From the NCBI GenBank assembly GCA_017557605.1, contig JAFYYJ010000097.1, forward strand, positions 1 to 33,733: DNA of 33,733 nt, written 5' to 3'. Below the pieces are notes generated by a model, which was given only the letters and a program-made list of their open reading frames with translations, had not been told where the DNA came from and did not search any database. The DNA comes from Salinivirgaceae bacterium. Lineage in GTDB: Bacteria > Bacteroidota > Bacteroidia > Bacteroidales > SZUA-534. Shown here one piece after another: positions 24,039 to 32,536 of the stretch. How positions within the stretch are numbered: position 1 is the stretch's first letter; each line of letters opens with the position of its first letter. A program made the translations under genes and the position numbers.

Positions 24039-26243
24039 CTACACCCTGATGCTAATCAGCGTCATATCGTCAACTTGTTGGCGGCCGTTGCTCCATGTGG
24101 TGATGGCCTTGTCGAGCAATTTGAGCTGAGTGTTAAAAGGTTTGGCGTGGTTGGCGGTTAGCAAGTTGAGTAGGTTGCGGCGCAGGAATTTCTCGCCAAT
24201 CTCGTTCTTTAGGTCGCCGCCCAGCTGGTCTTGGATGCCGTCGGTGAAGCAGTAAACCACATCGCCTTCTTTCAGCGGCATTGTTTGTGTTGTGAAGTGT
24301 TCTTTTTCAATAACATAGCGGCCTACAGGCATGCGGTCGCCATTTAGTTTGATAGCCTCGCCGTCGCGGATAACTAAAGCGGTCTGGTTGGCTATTGCGT
24401 AGCGCATCTCCATAGCCTCAAGGTCGAAGCTGCAGATGGTCATATCCATTCCGTCGTCGATGCCGTCTTTCAGGTCCGATATCAGTGTCGATTTTATGAA
24501 GTTGCGCATGCGGTCGAGTATGGTGCCCGGATTGGCCGCGTCTTCCTCGGTGGCGCAAAACTCCTTCAAGGCCGATATGCCCAGCATCGACAGAAAGGCG
24601 CCTGGGATGCCGTGTCCGGTGCAGTCGGCGATTATCAGCACGCGGTATTTGCCGCATTGCGCCACGCGGTAGAAGTCGCCGCTGACAATATCGCACGGAC
24701 GGTAAAAGACCATATTCTGCGGAAACACCTTGTCAACTTCGGTTTTGAGCGATATGGCCGCATACTGTATGCGCCTTGCGTAGTTTATGCTGTCAATCAG
24801 TTTTTTATTGATGTTGTCAACCTCGTGCCATTGATTGGCTATCACATCGCGCTGAGCTTCAATTTCTTCGCGTTGAGCCATTATCTCGCTGTTCTGCTGG
24901 TCGAGCATTTGGTTCTTATACAGCAGTTCCTGATTGGCTTTTCGCTTGATTATCAACATTATGAAGATGAGTACCACAACAGCCAGCACCAGCACCAGCC
25001 CTATGATTAGCGATGTTCGGATGATTTCCAGCCGGTGCGTCTCTGCCTCTAGTTCGCGTTTTTCGGCTTCATGTATTTTGACAGTCTGCTCGATTTGGAA
25101 ATCCGTCAGAACGTTCAGCGTGCTGTCGTTGGCGTAGGCGGTTTTATATGCATGCATTTTCACATAACAGGCCAGAGCGTTTTTGTAGTCGCCAAGACTT
25201 GTGTATATTTCAGACAGTAAATCGTAATATTTAGCTATCTCATTGTCGTTTATGTCATCGGTTAAATATTTAGCGTTTTCGAGAAGAACATTTAGCGCCT
25301 CCTTGTTTTTGCCATAGAACGACAGGTACTCGGCATAAGTCCGGCAAATGATTAGGTGGTAGTCGTATTCGCCAAGTTGCAAGAGTGTGTTCCCTATTCT
25401 TTTGATGTAGATGTAGGCGCTGTCGGCATATTCCTTCTCGTTGGTCTCTTTTGCTATTTTCATGTAGGTCGATGCAAGTCCCTGGAGAGTTTCGTTTTTT
25501 ATTATGTTGGCGTAATAGTCGTCGTCATATTTGGAGTTGAGCAGCGAAAGCGATTTTTTCAGGTAACCCAATGCCTGCCTTTTATCTTCCATAGCCATGC
25601 CAAGATAATGATAATCACCCGCTAAATAGGGAATGTTATTGACGGCGGAGTCTAATTCCACAGCTTTTGTATAGTATTCGATAGCGCTTTGTGTGAATCC
25701 GAGACTTTGTTTTGCAAAGCCTATCGAACGGAGAGTGTATGCCAGTCCCGACGAGTCTTTTATTTCGGTGTATATATCGACGGCTTTGTTGAAGTAATGG
25801 AACGTGCTGTCTCTGTAATTCAGTTCGGAGTAGCATTTGGCAATACTGACGAAGCAGTTTGCGATAATCGCTTTATCGTTCAATTTTTCGCCGAATGATA
25901 GCGATTTGAACATGTAGTCAAGAGATGGTCTTGGCTCGTTTTTCATATAGTACGACCAACTTATATAGTCGTAATTGTCGGCAAGTAATTGCCAATCAGA
26001 ATTATTGCAGTATTCCAGCGATAGTGTTGAATACTTTAAGACAGTGTCGGGTGTTCCCGATATTTTTCCGATATTTCGGTATTGTCTTGCTTTGGCGGTG
26101 TCGGGCATGTCAGGCGTGATGAGCGCGAGTATGCTGTCGACAAGAGGTTGTGTCGGGTCGGCATAGCTCTCTTTTTCAGCGTTTTGTGCTAAAACGCAAA
26201 ATGCTGTCAGTGTCAGAAAAAGTGAAAAGACAAACTTTTTCAT
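24039..26243 (-). CDS. TPR-transmembrane-SpoIIE phosphatase
   Basis: A 734-residue envelope-anchored PP2C-type serine/threonine phosphatase. Start at 26243 gives MKKFVFSLFL and a signal peptide to about residue 19 (VLAQ); the frame extends nine codons further but without gain. Residues 40-390 are tetratricopeptide repeats on the periplasmic side (for example SIAKCYSELNYRDSTFHYFNKA). One membrane helix lies at 411-433, a coiled coil at 435-485 and the SpoIIE/RsbU-type domain at 490-734. Metal-binding acids are in place: SGDFY (Asp523), ADCTGHG (Asp540), FTDG (Asp668) and VDDMT (Asp725/726). Such proteins are common in Bacteroidota and probably dephosphorylate an anti-sigma-factor antagonist; no such partner gene is next to it. 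Confidence 0.9.
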   Translation of the reverse strand: MKKFVFSLFLTLTAFCVLAQNAEKESYADPTQPLVDSILALITPDMPDTAKARQYRNIGKISGTPDTVLKYSTLSLEYCNNSDWQLLADNYDYISWSYYMKNEPRPSLDYMFKSLSFGEKLNDKAIIANCFVSIAKCYSELNYRDSTFHYFNKAVDIYTEIKDSSGLAYTLRSIGFAKQSLGFTQSAIEYYTKAVELDSAVNNIPYLAGDYHYLGMAMEDKRQALGYLKKSLSLLNSKYDDDYYANIIKNETLQGLASTYMKIAKETNEKEYADSAYIYIKRIGNTLLQLGEYDYHLIICRTYAEYLSFYGKNKEALNVLLENAKYLTDDINDNEIAKYYDLLSEIYTSLGDYKNALACYVKMHAYKTAYANDSTLNVLTDFQIEQTVKIHEAEKRELEAETHRLEIIRTSLIIGLVLVLAVVVLIFIMLIIKRKANQELLYKNQMLDQQNSEIMAQREEIEAQRDVIANQWHEVDNINKKLIDSINYARRIQYAAISLKTEVDKVFPQNMVFYRPCDIVSGDFYRVAQCGKYRVLIIADCTGHGIPGAFLSMLGISALKEFCATEEDAANPGTILDRMRNFIKSTLISDLKDGIDDGMDMTICSFDLEAMEMRYAIANQTALVIRDGEAIKLNGDRMPVGRYVIEKEHFTTQTMPLKEGDVVYCFTDGIQDQLGGDLKNEIGEKFLRRNLLNLLTANHAKPFNTQLKLLDKAITTWSNGRQQVDDMTLISIRV

Positions 26244-26350
26244 CGCTTTTGTTTTGCATAAAGATAGCAAAAAGAACTGTGCGCCAAATTAAATGGTGAC
26301 AAAAACATATCTAAAATACGTTAGTGGATTTATATTGTGCGTCGTTTGTT

Positions 26351-26358
26351 TATTTTTG
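26351..26358 (+). promoter_or_regulatory. -7 box of the DUF3078 gene
   Basis: TATTTTTG, full match to TAnnTTTG, 19 nt upstream of the ATG at 26378. It lies inside the longer open frame that begins at 26324 and so supports the shorter start. Confidence 0.45.
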
Positions 26359-26377
26359 CCCAAAAAGGACACACGGG

Positions 26378-28039
26378 ATGCGCAGGTTTTTCTTGATATT
26401 TCTTTTGATGGCAGTCTCGTCGCAATTGCTGGCGCAGCGTTCGCGCCGCATTCAGCGCGATAGTTGGGACCGTGTGGCCATAAACCGCTATTTTGCTGAA
26501 AACAAGCCGGCAACCGCGCAGGATTCTGCTTTTTACGCAGCCTTTCGCTATCTGAATTATGAAATCAGAAAAGACACCGCCAACCTGAGCCTTTCGGCGT
26601 TGGTCGAAATTGTGCGCGACAACCGCCCCAACCGCGAGCTTAAGGTGTTTGCGCAGTTTTGCGATACGGTGGTGGCAAGGCAGAACCGGTTCGACAACGC
26701 CATGTCGGATGCTCGTATGCGCTGGTACCAGCGCCGAATGTTAGACACAATTGACGTTTCAAGCGCCGATTCCAACTTCTTGGAAATAATCGAGTTGATA
26801 GCGGAGGACACCACTAACTACGACAGCCTGACGATGCTTACCACGCCTTATACCAAAAATCTGTCGGACGCGGTAAGGCAGAATTTGTCCGATATTCGCA
26901 AGATGCCGGTTTTCAATCAGATACGCGGATTGCGCAACGACACAACTCTTTTCTATCTGGTAAACTTGAATGGCGATTCCTTACGTTTTCGCCTTTACGA
27001 CGGCAGTCCGCGCGTTATTCGTACAAACATCAAGGACCTTGCCGGCAACGACGAGCCGGTACTCATACGCGACATACATCGCAATTCGTTCCGGTTGCTT
27101 ATCAACGATTCGCCCGAAATAGAGGTTGATTACGAGGGGAAAACAAAGCAGGTGTTCAGCGATATGCTGGAGCGTAACGCCAACCGGAGTCTGACTATCA
27201 CCCGCCGCGTTCCGCCCGAGGACCCGTCGAAATGGAAACTTGGCGGCAAATTCAGTTTGGACGCCTACCAGATGGCTCTTCGAAATTGGATTAGGGGCGG
27301 CGAGAACACCATTGCGCTGCAAACGTCGCTTGAGCTTTACGCTAACTACAAAAACGGCTATCACATTTGGGAGAGCAAGGGATTGTTCAAGTATGGAGCT
27401 ATTCGGCAGGGCGGAAAAAGCATGCGGACCAACGAGGACAAGATAATTGTGGCGTCGAACTATGGCTACAAGGCTTTTAAGCGCTTCTATTACAGCGCGC
27501 AGGTTGAGTTCAAGTCGCAGTTTGCACCAATTTACGAGTATAACGGCAACACAAAGACAGTCCTTCTGTCGAAATTTTTGGCTCCGGCAACGCTTACATT
27601 GGGCGCAGGTCTGGAATATAAGCCTAATGCTAACAACAGTTTGATAATTAGCCCGTTGACATCGAAAAACACTTTCGTTTTAAGCGATACGGTGAACCAC
27701 ATGAAGTATAGCGTGAAAGAGGACAGGTATGTGCGCAGTGAGACCGGTTTGTATGTTAAGTCGATGTATAAGAATAAGATATGGAAGAATATCGAGCTCA
27801 GTTCTGTGGCCGAGCTTTTCTCCAACTATTTCAACAATCCGCAGAACGTTGACGTCGATTGGACCTTGGAGCTGACGCTGCCTATTAATTATTATGTGCG
27901 CACAACTGTGTCGACCGAGATTGTTTATGATGACGACCAGGAGATTCCGGTTTACGATAGCGACGGAAAAAAAGTGTCGACCACCAAGGCGACGCAGCTG
28001 AAGGAGCTGATAAAACTTGGTGTGGTGTTTAAGTTCTGA
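26378..28039 (+). CDS. DUF3078 outer-membrane protein
   Basis: A 553-residue exported protein; the start at 26378 gives MRRFFLIFLLMAVSSQLLAQ, a clean signal peptide. Residues about 20-290 are mixed helix and strand, the first part matching no family I know. The C-terminal 280 residues are the DUF3078 domain, with alternating aromatic strands typical of an outer-membrane barrel: WKLGGKFSLDAYQMALRNWI, GGENTIALQT, then KFLAPATLTLGAGLEYKPN and SPLTSKNTF, ending in KLGVVFKF with the terminal Phe seen in outer-membrane barrels. Function is unknown; relatives are restricted to Bacteroidota as far as I know. Divergent from the SpoIIE gene. Confidence 0.86.
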   Translation: MRRFFLIFLLMAVSSQLLAQRSRRIQRDSWDRVAINRYFAENKPATAQDSAFYAAFRYLNYEIRKDTANLSLSALVEIVRDNRPNRELKVFAQFCDTVVARQNRFDNAMSDARMRWYQRRMLDTIDVSSADSNFLEIIELIAEDTTNYDSLTMLTTPYTKNLSDAVRQNLSDIRKMPVFNQIRGLRNDTTLFYLVNLNGDSLRFRLYDGSPRVIRTNIKDLAGNDEPVLIRDIHRNSFRLLINDSPEIEVDYEGKTKQVFSDMLERNANRSLTITRRVPPEDPSKWKLGGKFSLDAYQMALRNWIRGGENTIALQTSLELYANYKNGYHIWESKGLFKYGAIRQGGKSMRTNEDKIIVASNYGYKAFKRFYYSAQVEFKSQFAPIYEYNGNTKTVLLSKFLAPATLTLGAGLEYKPNANNSLIISPLTSKNTFVLSDTVNHMKYSVKEDRYVRSETGLYVKSMYKNKIWKNIELSSVAELFSNYFNNPQNVDVDWTLELTLPINYYVRTTVSTEIVYDDDQEIPVYDSDGKKVSTTKATQLKELIKLGVVFKF

Positions 28040-28054
28040 GCATGAATGGAAACA

Positions 28055-28081
28055 AAAAATGCGGCTCGAAGCCGCATTTTT
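28055..28081. terminator. Bidirectional terminator between DUF3078 gene and small minus-strand gene
   Basis: AAAAATGCGGCT and its perfect complement AGCCGCATTTTT flank a CGA loop (12-bp stem). A and T runs on both sides let it serve both convergent genes; it ends 2 nt before the stop codon of the minus-strand gene. Confidence 0.85.
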
Positions 28082-28083
28082 GT

Positions 28084-28278
28084 TTAATTCAGAATCATTT
28101 CAACATTGCCTATGCTTTGTGAGCGTTTGCAACGGTGTGCTTTTGCATAAGCCATTATGTTTCTGACTGTTGACTCTGACGGACTGAACCTCGCATCGAT
28201 GAAATCGTCAAAAACCGATTCAGGGAACTTTTTTTGCGTGTTGTCCAATTTTAAAATAAAAGTAGAACGTTTCGCCAT
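28084..28278 (-). CDS. Small conserved hypothetical protein
   Basis: A 64-residue protein starting MAKRSTFILKLDNTQKKFPE; an ATG two codons upstream (28284) is equally possible. It contains SVFDDFIDARFSPSESTVRN and ends in IGNVEMILN. There is no signal peptide or membrane segment; the basic C-terminal half (AKAHRCKRSQ) with regular helix periodicity could bind nucleic acid or a partner. Similar short proteins with a final 'hydrophobic-xN' strand occur widely in Bacteroidales, which supports a real gene, but no function is known to me. It ends at the shared terminator. Confidence 0.6.
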   Translation of the reverse strand: MAKRSTFILKLDNTQKKFPESVFDDFIDARFSPSESTVRNIMAYAKAHRCKRSQSIGNVEMILN

Positions 28279-28477
28279 AGGCATATCGCTTTAGTAATTA
28301 GTTGTATGAATGAAACGAAGGTTTGCGCCGAATATTTTATGAATGGCAAAATTTTTTATGTTGAAATGTTGATAATCGGCTTTGTGCGGATGTGGCGGTT
28401 TTTACGTTGATAAAACGCTTGCCTGAGTGACAGGTATTTTGTTAATTGTGAGGTGAATAAATTTTGTGTAAATAATT

Positions 28478-28960
28478 ATGGATGAGCAAAAAACGATAGC
28501 GGCAGAGATAGGAGAGGTGCTCCTGCGGCGCGGTCAGACCATGGCGACGGCCGAGAGCTGCACCGGTGGCAACATAGCGCACCAGGTAACGCTGGTGCCG
28601 GGTAGCTCGGCATGGTTCAGAGGCGGAGTGGTGTCGTATACCAACGATGTGAAGATGAATGTGCTGCAAGTGCCGCGCGAACTTATTGACCGCTACACCG
28701 AAGTGTCGACACAGGTTGCGGAGGCAATGGCCAAGGGGGTCCGCCTCATCACGGGTGCCGATTTTGCCGTATCAACAACCGGCATTGCCGGGCCAACAGG
28801 TGCAACTGACAACAATCCGGTGGGCACGGTGTGCATAGGTGTTGCCACTCCGCACAAAGTTGTGTCGGCGCGGTTGGTATTCGGCTCCGACCGCCAGAGT
28901 AATATCGACAGCTTTACCGATGCCGCATTGAGGATGCTTCTCGATAATATTGGGTCATAG
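28478..28960 (+). CDS. pncC: Nicotinamide-nucleotide amidohydrolase (CinA C-terminal type)
   Basis: A 160-residue stand-alone CinA C-terminal domain, which deamidates nicotinamide mononucleotide to nicotinate mononucleotide in NAD salvage. The signature TAESCTGG lies at 24-31, with the catalytic Ser27 region, followed by PGSSAWFRGGVVSYTNDVK (41-59) and STTGIAGPTGATDNNPVGTV (99-118), all typical. The N-terminal CinA (MoaB-like) domain is absent, as in the short E. coli-type PncC. A 193-nt gap before it holds no feature I can defend. It lies upstream of the ribosomal protein cluster but with its own spacing of 161 nt. Confidence 0.92.
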   Translation: MDEQKTIAAEIGEVLLRRGQTMATAESCTGGNIAHQVTLVPGSSAWFRGGVVSYTNDVKMNVLQVPRELIDRYTEVSTQVAEAMAKGVRLITGADFAVSTTGIAGPTGATDNNPVGTVCIGVATPHKVVSARLVFGSDRQSNIDSFTDAALRMLLDNIGS

Positions 28961-29052
28961 TATTGTTAATCAATGCGATATTGGTATTGAAAAAAGCGTT
29001 TTGTCAGGCTGAAAATGGTTGACATCGAGTCGAAAAAAATCATTAAAAAACA

Positions 29053-29084
29053 TTTGCTAAATTGAATTAAAAACGCGTACTTTG
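29053..29084 (+). promoter_or_regulatory. Promoter of the rpmB-rpmG-DUF4295 operon
   Basis: TTTG at 29053-29056, 21-nt spacer, then TACTTTG at 29078-29084 (one base shorter than TAnnTTTG). About 30 nt of leader to the rpmB ATG. Confidence 0.5.
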
Positions 29085-29121
29085 CCAACCGATTTTTGAA
29101 AGAAAACCATAAAGTAAAGAT

Positions 29122-29364
29122 ATGTCACGAGTTTGTCAAGTAACAGGAAAACGCAGCATGGTTGGTAACAACGTTGGTCACTCTAACTTAAAGACCAAAC
29201 GCAAATTCCATGCAAATTTGTTCAAGAAAAAATTCTACTATCCTGAAGAGGACCGTTGGATTACATTGAAAGTATCGGCAAGCGGCTTGCGCGATATCAA
29301 CAAAAAAGGTTTGCACAAAATGCTGCAAGAGGCCAAAGCCGCAGGTTATATCAACAACTACTAA
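29122..29364 (+). CDS. rpmB: 50S ribosomal protein L28
   Basis: An 80-residue basic protein beginning MSRVCQVTGKRSMVGNNVGHS, with KTKRKFHANL and WITLKVSASGLRDINKKGL, all diagnostic for L28. Only one cysteine (Cys5) remains, so it is the zinc-independent form. First gene of a three-gene operon; rpmG follows after 13 nt. Confidence 0.98.
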   Translation: MSRVCQVTGKRSMVGNNVGHSNLKTKRKFHANLFKKKFYYPEEDRWITLKVSASGLRDINKKGLHKMLQEAKAAGYINNY

Positions 29365-29377
29365 AAAATAGTTCGAA

Positions 29378-29566
29378 ATGGCAAAGAAAGCTAAAGGTAA
29401 CAGAGTTCAAGTGATTTTGGAATGCACTGAACAAAAGGAGAGCGGTGTGCCGGGAATGTCAAGGTATATAACTACCAAAAACCGCAAAAACACTCCGGAG
29501 AGACTGGAAATGCGTAAGTATAACCCATTCCTGAAGAAGGTAACCGTTCATAAGGAAATAAAATAA
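29378..29566 (+). CDS. rpmG: 50S ribosomal protein L33
   Basis: A 62-residue L33 with [40 protein letters not shown] and [14 protein letters not shown]. The paired CxxC zinc ligands are missing (a single Cys16), so this is the zinc-independent form. It lies 13 nt after rpmB and 6 nt before the DUF4295 gene. Confidence 0.98.
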   Translation: MAKKAKGNRVQVILECTEQKESGVPGMSRYITTKNRKNTPERLEMRKYNPFLKKVTVHKEIK

Positions 29567-29572
29567 TAGTCT

Positions 29573-29725
29573 ATGGCAAAGAAAGTTGTTGCAACACTGA
29601 AAACAGGCGAGGCTAAGAGTTTCGTTAAGTGCATCAAGATGGTAAAATCGCCAAAAACAGGCGCTTATCAGTTCAAAGAGGAAATTGTCAATGCTGAACA
29701 CGCAAAAGATTTTTTCAAGAAATAA
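29573..29725 (+). CDS. DUF4295 small basic protein
   Basis: A 50-residue lysine-rich protein beginning MAKKVVATLKTGEAKSFVKC and ending HAKDFFKK. It is the DUF4295 family, found almost only in Bacteroidota and always directly after rpmG. Its size, basic charge, MAKK start and operon position suggest a lineage-specific ribosomal or ribosome-associated protein; that is inference from context. It ends before a strong terminator. Confidence 0.9.
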   Translation: MAKKVVATLKTGEAKSFVKCIKMVKSPKTGAYQFKEEIVNAEHAKDFFKK

Positions 29726-29742
29726 ATTTTTGATTTATCATT

Positions 29743-29778
29743 AAAAAGGCTTTCTTCGTATTCGGAGAAAGCCTTTTT
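29743..29778 (+). terminator. Rho-independent terminator after DUF4295
   Basis: Arms 29743-29758 and 29763-29778 give a 16-bp stem with one G-U wobble and a TATT loop, ending in five T. It closes the ribosomal protein operon before ftsY. Confidence 0.88.
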
Positions 29779-29817
29779 ATTTGGTGGTCACTCCATTTCA
29801 ATTTATCTTACATTATT

Positions 29818-30759
29818 ATGGGCTTATTTTCTCGTTTCCAGAAGGATACTCTCGACAAAGGATTGGCGAAGACAAAAGAGAGTGTGTTTAAAAAAATCTC
29901 TCGCGCTATTGTCGGCAAATCGTCGGTTGATGACGAAGTGCTTGATAATCTGGAAGAAGTGTTGATAACGTCGGATGTAGGCGTTGAAACCACGCTGAAG
30001 ATTATTGAGAGAATTCAGGAACGTGTTAAGACAGATAAATATCTAAATACCAATGAGCTGAACAGCCTGTTGAGGCAAGAGATTACCGCCTTGTTGGCCG
30101 AGAACAAAGTCAATTCGACTGATAACAGTGTCGAAATGCAGACGGGGAAGCCGTATGTTATTATGGTTGTGGGTGTTAATGGCGCAGGCAAGACAACTAC
30201 AATCGGAAAATTGGCCCATAAATACAAACAGCAGGGTAAGAAGGTTATGATTGGCGCTGCCGACACTTTCCGTGCTGCCGCCATTGAGCAGCTTGAGGTT
30301 TGGGCAAACCGCGTGGGTGTGCCAATTATCAAGCAACGAATGGGTTCCGACCCGGCTTCGGTGGCTTACGACACTCTTGAGTCGGCAACCAAAAACGATG
30401 TTGATGTGGTGATTATCGATACTGCAGGCCGCCTACACAACAAGGTGAATCTGATGAACGAGTTGACAAAAATCCGCAAAGTGATGCAGAAAATTGACAC
30501 GCAGGCGCCGCACGATGTGATGCTTGTGCTTGACGGTTCAACAGGTCAGAATGCCTTTGAGCAGGCCAAACAGTTCACGTTGGCGACAGAGGTCTCGTCG
30601 ATGGCAATCACCAAGTTGGACGGCACTGCCAAGGGTGGTGTGGTTATCGGCATTTCGGACCAATTCAAGATTCCGGTGCGCTACATTGGCGTTGGCGAGG
30701 GAATTGACGATTTGCAGGATTTTGTGCCGGCCGAGTTTGTCGATTCGCTGTTCTCATAA
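29818..30759 (+). CDS. ftsY: Signal recognition particle receptor FtsY
   Basis: GTPase receptor that docks the signal recognition particle-ribosome complex at the membrane translocon. The 313-residue protein is the short form, without the long acidic A domain of E. coli; only a basic start MGLFSRFQKDTLDKGLAKTK precedes the four-helix N domain. G-domain motifs: GVNGAGKT (119-126), DTFRAAA (149-155), DTAGR (201-205), then TKLDGTAKGG near 263-272 and the closing GVGEGIDDLQDF. rimO follows after 27 nt and is probably co-transcribed. Confidence 0.97.
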   Translation: MGLFSRFQKDTLDKGLAKTKESVFKKISRAIVGKSSVDDEVLDNLEEVLITSDVGVETTLKIIERIQERVKTDKYLNTNELNSLLRQEITALLAENKVNSTDNSVEMQTGKPYVIMVVGVNGAGKTTTIGKLAHKYKQQGKKVMIGAADTFRAAAIEQLEVWANRVGVPIIKQRMGSDPASVAYDTLESATKNDVDVVIIDTAGRLHNKVNLMNELTKIRKVMQKIDTQAPHDVMLVLDGSTGQNAFEQAKQFTLATEVSSMAITKLDGTAKGGVVIGISDQFKIPVRYIGVGEGIDDLQDFVPAEFVDSLFS

Positions 30760-30786
30760 TTTGTCAACCAACAAGTTAGCCGTCAG

Positions 30787-32079
30787 ATGCCGAAGAAAAT
30801 CAATCTGTTTACGATGGGGTGTTCCAAAAACCGCGTGGACACCGAAATACTTATGCGGCAGTTGGAAGCCAATGGCTTCGATGTTAGTTATGAAGCCGAA
30901 AAGGGTAAATTCGACTTTGTGGTTATCAATACCTGCGGATTTATCAATGATGCTAAAGAAGAATCAATCAACATTATACTTGAATACGCCGAGCAGAAAA
31001 AAGCGCACAAAGTGGGCAAAATTGTGGTTTGCGGCTGCTTGAGCCAACGCTACAAAGACGACCTTGCCAAGGAGTTACCCGAGGTGGATGCGTGGTTTGG
31101 CAAGTTCGATTTGAAGGGTATGTTGCAGTATTTCAAAGCTGAATACAATTGCAACTTACAACCGCTGCGCACGCTCACAACACCAAAGCATTACGCCTAC
31201 GTTAAGATTGCCGAGGGTTGCAACCGCACTTGCTCGTTCTGCGCAATTCCCAATATCACAGGCAGTTATAAGTCGCGACCGATGGACGAGATTGTTGAAG
31301 AGTGTCGTTTGTTGGTGGGTTCGGGCGTGAAGGAGATTATCTTGATTGCGCAGGATTTGTCGTTCTATGGCGCCGATTTGTACAAAAAGCAGTGCCTGGC
31401 TGAGTTGATGGAGCGCATTGCCTCTATTGAGGGGTTGCATTGGCTTCGGATTCACTACACCTATCCGGCGCATTTCCCTGAAGATGTGTTAGATGTGATG
31501 GCTCGCCACAGCAACATTTGCAACTATCTCGACATTGCTTTACAGCACATCAGCGACAATATGCTTACCAAGATGCGCCGAAATATCAGTAAACAAGAGA
31601 CTTATGACCTAGTCCGTAAGTTCCGCGAGCGTGTGCCCGGGCTTGTTCTGCGCACCACTCTGCTTGTTGGCCACCCCGATGAGACTGATGAGGATTTTCA
31701 GGAACTTGTTGATTTTGTGCAAAATGTACGCTTCGACCGATTGGGCGTTTTCACCTACTCGAACGAGGAAGACACCTTTGCATACCAAAACTATACCGAT
31801 AATGTGCCCGAAGATGTGAAACAGCAGCGGATGGAACGAATAATGGATATTCAGCAGCAGATTTCACTCGAAATCAACCAAAATAAAATCGGAAAAAACA
31901 TCGAGGTGCTGATAGATAGACAAGAAGGCGAGTTCTTTATCGGCCGTAGCGAGGGCGACTCTCCTGAGGTTGATGGCGAGGTGCTTGTCAAAGCCGACAA
32001 TCTGACCGTCGGGACCTTTGTAAAGGTGCAAGTTACTGACGCCGATGAGTTCGATTTGTATGCCGAGCCGGCTGAATAA
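30787..32079 (+). CDS. rimO: Ribosomal protein uS12 methylthiotransferase RimO
   Basis: Radical-SAM enzyme that adds a methylthio group to the conserved aspartate of ribosomal protein S12. The 430-residue product has the MTTase-domain cluster ligands Cys12 (MGCSKNRVDTE), Cys50 (NTCGF) and Cys84 (CGCLSQRY). The radical-SAM motif is CNRTCSFC (Cys145, Cys149, Cys152), and a C-terminal TRAM domain runs from about 360. The GCSKNxVDTE start and RVPGLVLRTTLLVGHPDETDEDF block distinguish it from the tRNA enzyme MiaB. It follows ftsY by 27 nt, an arrangement usual in Bacteroidota. Confidence 0.96.
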   Translation: MPKKINLFTMGCSKNRVDTEILMRQLEANGFDVSYEAEKGKFDFVVINTCGFINDAKEESINIILEYAEQKKAHKVGKIVVCGCLSQRYKDDLAKELPEVDAWFGKFDLKGMLQYFKAEYNCNLQPLRTLTTPKHYAYVKIAEGCNRTCSFCAIPNITGSYKSRPMDEIVEECRLLVGSGVKEIILIAQDLSFYGADLYKKQCLAELMERIASIEGLHWLRIHYTYPAHFPEDVLDVMARHSNICNYLDIALQHISDNMLTKMRRNISKQETYDLVRKFRERVPGLVLRTTLLVGHPDETDEDFQELVDFVQNVRFDRLGVFTYSNEEDTFAYQNYTDNVPEDVKQQRMERIMDIQQQISLEINQNKIGKNIEVLIDRQEGEFFIGRSEGDSPEVDGEVLVKADNLTVGTFVKVQVTDADEFDLYAEPAE

Positions 32080-32105
32080 CGAGCATCAGAAAAAGTGGAG
32101 TTCTA

Positions 32106-32135
32106 TTGGTGCAATCAAAAATGTTTGTATCTTTA
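32106..32135 (+). promoter_or_regulatory. Promoter of the tandem ssb genes
   Basis: TTG at 32106-32108, 19-nt spacer, then TATCTTTA at 32128-32135 (7 of 8 consensus bases). About 13-20 nt of leader to the first ssb ATG. Confidence 0.55.
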
Positions 32136-32154
32136 ACTTCTTAATTTTAAAAAT

Positions 32155-32499
32155 ATGGTAAACAAAGTCATTCTTATTGGCAATGTCGGACGCGACCCTG
32201 AAGTTCGTTATATTGCTGCAAATACACCAACTACAACCATTTCGCTGGCGACAACCGAAAACTATACCGACAAGCAGGGAGCACAACAGAGCCGTACTGA
32301 GTGGCATCGCGTGGTGCTTTGGAACGCATTGGCTCAGCTGGCCGAGAAACATATCAGGAAAGGCACACAGCTTTATGTCGAAGGTCGTTTGGCAACACGC
32401 AGCTACACCGACAAAACCGGTGTTCAACGTTCTGTAACAGAGGTTGTTGCAGAGACGGTTAAGTTGCTTGGCTCGCATCCTCAGTCTACAAATGAATAA
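32155..32499 (+). CDS. ssb: Single-stranded DNA-binding protein without acidic tip
   Basis: A 114-residue OB-fold protein that binds single-stranded DNA. MVNKVILIGNVGRDPEVRY, WHRVVLWNALAQLAEKHIRKG and LYVEGRLATRSYTDK are classic SSB strands. The protein stops soon after the OB fold (LLGSHPQSTNE) and has no glycine/proline-rich linker and no DDxPF tip, the part that recruits repair and replication proteins. It is 37 nt upstream of a second, full-length ssb. The pair looks like a tandem duplication with divergence; this copy may be specialised or form mixed tetramers. Confidence 0.93.
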   Translation: MVNKVILIGNVGRDPEVRYIAANTPTTTISLATTENYTDKQGAQQSRTEWHRVVLWNALAQLAEKHIRKGTQLYVEGRLATRSYTDKTGVQRSVTEVVAETVKLLGSHPQSTNE

Positions 32500-32536
32500 A
32501 CAACGAAAGTATATTTACAATTAAAATTATCTGATT

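Noticed and set aside
28285..28477. Hidden RNA or small gene before pncC
   Set aside because: I saw no tRNA fold, convincing hairpin or open frame with coding character in these 193 nt.
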